From Bacillota bacterium (GTDB lineage: Bacteria > Bacillota > Dethiobacteria > SKNC01), in assembly GCA_007121375.1 (NCBI GenBank), contig SKLX01000153.1, positions 1 to 7,070 of the forward strand: a stretch of 7,070 bases of DNA. Direction: 5' to 3'. How positions within the stretch are numbered: the first letter of the stretch is position 1; each line of letters opens with the position of its first letter. Of the stretch, positions 5,758-7,070 are shown piece by piece. Below the pieces are notes generated by a model, which saw nothing but the letters and a program-made list of their open reading frames with translations, did not search any database and had not been told where the DNA came from. Position numbers and translations under genes: made by a program.

Positions 5758-6273
5758 ATGATACTAAGTGTAAGCCGAAGGACAGACATTCCTGACTTTT
5801 ATTTTGAATAGTTTTTAAATAGGCTAAAGAAAGGATACCTCTATGTAAAAAACCCCATGAATCCTAAACAGGTAAGCAGGATACCCCTGGATGAGGAGAA
5901 TATAGACTGCATTGTTTTTTGGACGAAGGACCCGGGAAATGCCCTGGCAAAACTGGAGGGGTTGGGTAATCACATGTATTACGGGATTGAACCGGGCAGG
6001 TGTATAGATAACCAGCTGATATCCCAACTTTTGGAACAAGATATAAATATCAAGAATAATAAAAACCAAAGGAAAACTTGCGGCTGTGTGGAATCTATAG
6101 AAGTAGGAGCATATAATACCTGTCTACATGGCTGCAGGTACTGTTATGCTAATTTCAATGATTCTGTGGCACAAGGGAATTACAGGGCCCATGATGTTAA
6201 AGCACCATTATTGTTGGGAAAGATTGAGGAAAAGGATAAAATCCTGGATAGAAAAATTAAGAAATTTTCTTAG
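5758..6273 (+). pseudogene. DUF1848 family gene, broken by an amber codon and an internal deletion
   Basis: The frame opens with ATG and MILSVSRRTDIPDFYFE, the typical N-terminus of DUF1848 proteins, and is cut by TAG at 5809-5811. The same frame continues with FLNRLKKGYLYVKNPMNPKQ and VDCIVFWTK-like sequence (IDCIVFWTKDP), so only the stop interrupts it; most family members I recall have Trp (TGG) there. Near 5977-5985 the sequence jumps from HMYY to GIEPGRCID. Family members usually have well over 100 residues between these blocks, so there is also a large in-frame deletion. The C-terminal cysteine cluster is intact (CGC at 6079-6087, then CX3CX2C at 6121-6144), resembling a radical-SAM-type iron-sulfur motif. 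With about 170 codons against roughly 300 in the family, it is almost certainly non-functional. GAGAGG (5743-5748) is a plausible ribosome binding site nine bases before the ATG. Family role is unknown. Confidence 0.85.
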
Positions 6274-6280
6274 AAAGGTG
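6274..6280 (+). promoter_or_regulatory. Ribosome binding site that sets the cyclophilin start
   Basis: AAAGGTG directly follows the stop codon of the DUF1848 pseudogene and lies eight bases before TTG at 6289. A GTG start at 6280 would overlap the site and leave one base after AAAGG. Confidence 0.55.
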
Positions 6281-6288
6281 TGGATAAA

Positions 6289-6813
6289 TTGGATAAGAAA
6301 AAACCCCTGGCTACCATAGAAACGGAAAAAGGTGGGGTTATTAAAGTAGAGCTGGACCCGGAAAACGCTCCCAACACCGTTAAAAACTTTATTGCCCTGG
6401 CAGAGGCAGGTTATTATGATGGCCTCATTTTTCACCGGGTGATCCCTGATTTTATGATCCAGGGAGGCTGCCCGGAAGGAAGGGGAAGCGGCGGCCCCGG
6501 TTACTCCATAAAGGGAGAATTTGCTATTAATGGCTTTTCCAATAGGCTGGTTCACACACGAGGAACTATTTCCATGGCCCGGTCCAGTCACCCCGACTCA
6601 GCAGGCTCCCAGTTTTTTATTACGGTTGTGGACACTCCTCACCTGGACGGTCAGTACGCTGCCTTCGGAAGGGTAATCCAGGGCATGGAGGAAGTGGATC
6701 GAATTGTAGAAGTACCCAGGGACCAGATGGATAAGCCCCTGGGAAAAGAGGGCATTAAAAAAATTCGAGTGGAAACCTTTGGGGTGGAATACGGTGCCCC
6801 GGAAAAGATTTAA
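6289..6813 (+). CDS. Cyclophilin-type peptidyl-prolyl cis-trans isomerase
   Basis: This single-domain cyclophilin, 174 residues from the TTG at 6289, interconverts cis and trans peptide bonds before proline and aids protein folding. Active-site residues are seen: R50 in FHRVIPDFMIQGG, F55, M56 and Q58, then MA at 96-97 and SQFFI at 107-111. GGPGYSIKGEF near 68-78 and LDGQYAAFGRV near 119-129 are typical of bacterial cyclophilins. The tryptophan that binds cyclosporin A in human CypA (W121) is a histidine (HLDG), and the later active-site histidine is a tyrosine; both changes are common in bacterial forms and suggest weak cyclosporin binding. No signal peptide or lipobox is present, so it acts in the cytoplasm. 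A GTG at 6280 would add three residues, but the ribosome binding site spacing favours TTG. It starts 15 bases after the DUF1848 pseudogene and may be co-transcribed with the genes upstream. Its stop overlaps that of the convergent DUF4126 gene. Confidence 0.96.
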   Translation: MDKKKPLATIETEKGGVIKVELDPENAPNTVKNFIALAEAGYYDGLIFHRVIPDFMIQGGCPEGRGSGGPGYSIKGEFAINGFSNRLVHTRGTISMARSSHPDSAGSQFFITVVDTPHLDGQYAAFGRVIQGMEEVDRIVEVPRDQMDKPLGKEGIKKIRVETFGVEYGAPEKI

Positions 6814-7070
6814 AAGTTCCTTTTTTTCATTTTAACCAGGAGATAGATAATTCCTCCCGCGAAGAGAATCACCATAAGGGGGAATATTACAGAAATTACT
6901 GCCATAAAAGCAGAAAAAACCGTTTCCAGGAAAGAGACGCCCGGGTTGAGGGTTCCTCCCGACATGGTGGTAGAGCCCGTGTGGATCAGGTTGCTGGTGA
7001 CCTTTCCCGCCAGGGAAAAACCGCCTCCGGCAATGATGGCCAGAGTCCAGGTAAGGAGGGGGCTTATTTC
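6810..7070 (-). CDS. DUF4126 family membrane protein (C-terminal part)
   Basis: The last 86 codons and the stop of a minus-strand gene are visible; the 5' part lies outside the window. The sequence has a hydrophobic segment (LTWTLAIIAGGGFSLAG), then a polar conserved block (KVTSNLIHTGSTTMSGGTLNPGVSFLE, split around the glycine pair), a second hydrophobic stretch (AFMAVISVIFPLMVILFAGGI) and a basic tail (KMKKRNF). The block resembling HLTKATxRLAxNxxTGGLANPxxSLxED is characteristic of DUF4126, a family of small integral membrane proteins of unknown function. The TAA stop (6810-6812) overlaps the cyclophilin stop in the sequence TTAA, so the two genes are convergent with no space for a terminator between them. 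The assignment rests on remembered family motifs and only part of the protein. Confidence 0.8.
   Translation of the reverse strand, partial: EISPLLTWTLAIIAGGGFSLAGKVTSNLIHTGSTTMSGGTLNPGVSFLETVFSAFMAVISVIFPLMVILFAGGIIYLLVKMKKRNF

Noticed and set aside
5809..5811. TAG in the DUF1848 gene read as pyrrolysine or suppressed
   Set aside because: The residue at this place is not a catalytic lysine position as far as I can tell, and the gene also has a large internal deletion, so a plain nonsense mutation is simpler.
5824..6069. Minus-strand 81-codon ORF opposite the DUF1848 pseudogene
   Set aside because: It mirrors a strand with clear family similarity, and its own product shows no recognisable domain.
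5857..6273. Separate 138-codon gene starting at ATG 5857
   Set aside because: The ATG is an internal methionine of the DUF1848 family (NPMNPKQVSR), has no ribosome binding site, and the same frame continues upstream through the amber codon to the true N-terminus.
6801..6827. Terminator of the cyclophilin gene: GGAA...TTCC followed by a run of seven T
   Set aside because: The stem has only four base pairs with a 12-base loop, and the T run lies in the coding sequence of the convergent gene.

Overview
The window looks like an accessory stretch of chromosome from a low- to mid-GC Firmicute, most likely a member of the Clostridia. This is inferred from strong AGGAGG-type ribosome binding sites, frequent TTG/GTG starts, AT-rich intergenic DNA, and the families present (SEC-C/TPR/pRiA4b protein, DUF1848, DUF4126, dCache chemoreceptor). 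No rRNA, tRNA, CRISPR array or insertion sequence was seen, and species cannot be told from the sequence.

Layout. Positions 1-106 (+) hold the broken 3' end of a second copy of the SEC-C/TPR gene. It runs tail-to-tail into a complete methyl-accepting chemotaxis protein gene (93-2000, -). An AT-rich 515-base gap follows, with short repeats, a perfect 9-bp hairpin and an FNR-like dyad. Next is a type II toxin-antitoxin operon on the minus strand: a Phd/YefM-type antitoxin (2899-3135) and a VapC-like PIN toxin (2516-2902), joined by an ATGA overlap and driven by a good sigma-A-like promoter at 3155-3183. Divergent from it is a large intact SEC-C/TPR/pRiA4b protein (3250-5706, +). Behind that gene come a DUF1848 pseudogene (5758-6273), broken by an amber codon and a large in-frame internal deletion, and a cytoplasmic cyclophilin-type peptidyl-prolyl isomerase (6289-6813, +). 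The cyclophilin stop overlaps the stop of a convergent, partly visible DUF4126 membrane protein (6810-7070, -).

How it fits together. The most striking feature is a 78-bp near-identical direct repeat (77/78) at 1-78 and 3654-3731. It shows that the SEC-C/TPR gene was duplicated or partly copied, and that the chemoreceptor plus toxin-antitoxin module now lies between the two copies. The plus-strand genes from 3250 to 6813 are closely spaced and could be one transcript. Their functions have no obvious common pathway. With a toxin-antitoxin pair, a gene fragment and a decayed gene in 7 kb, the region looks like a site of rearrangement and gene decay. I did not find a clearly new multi-gene system.
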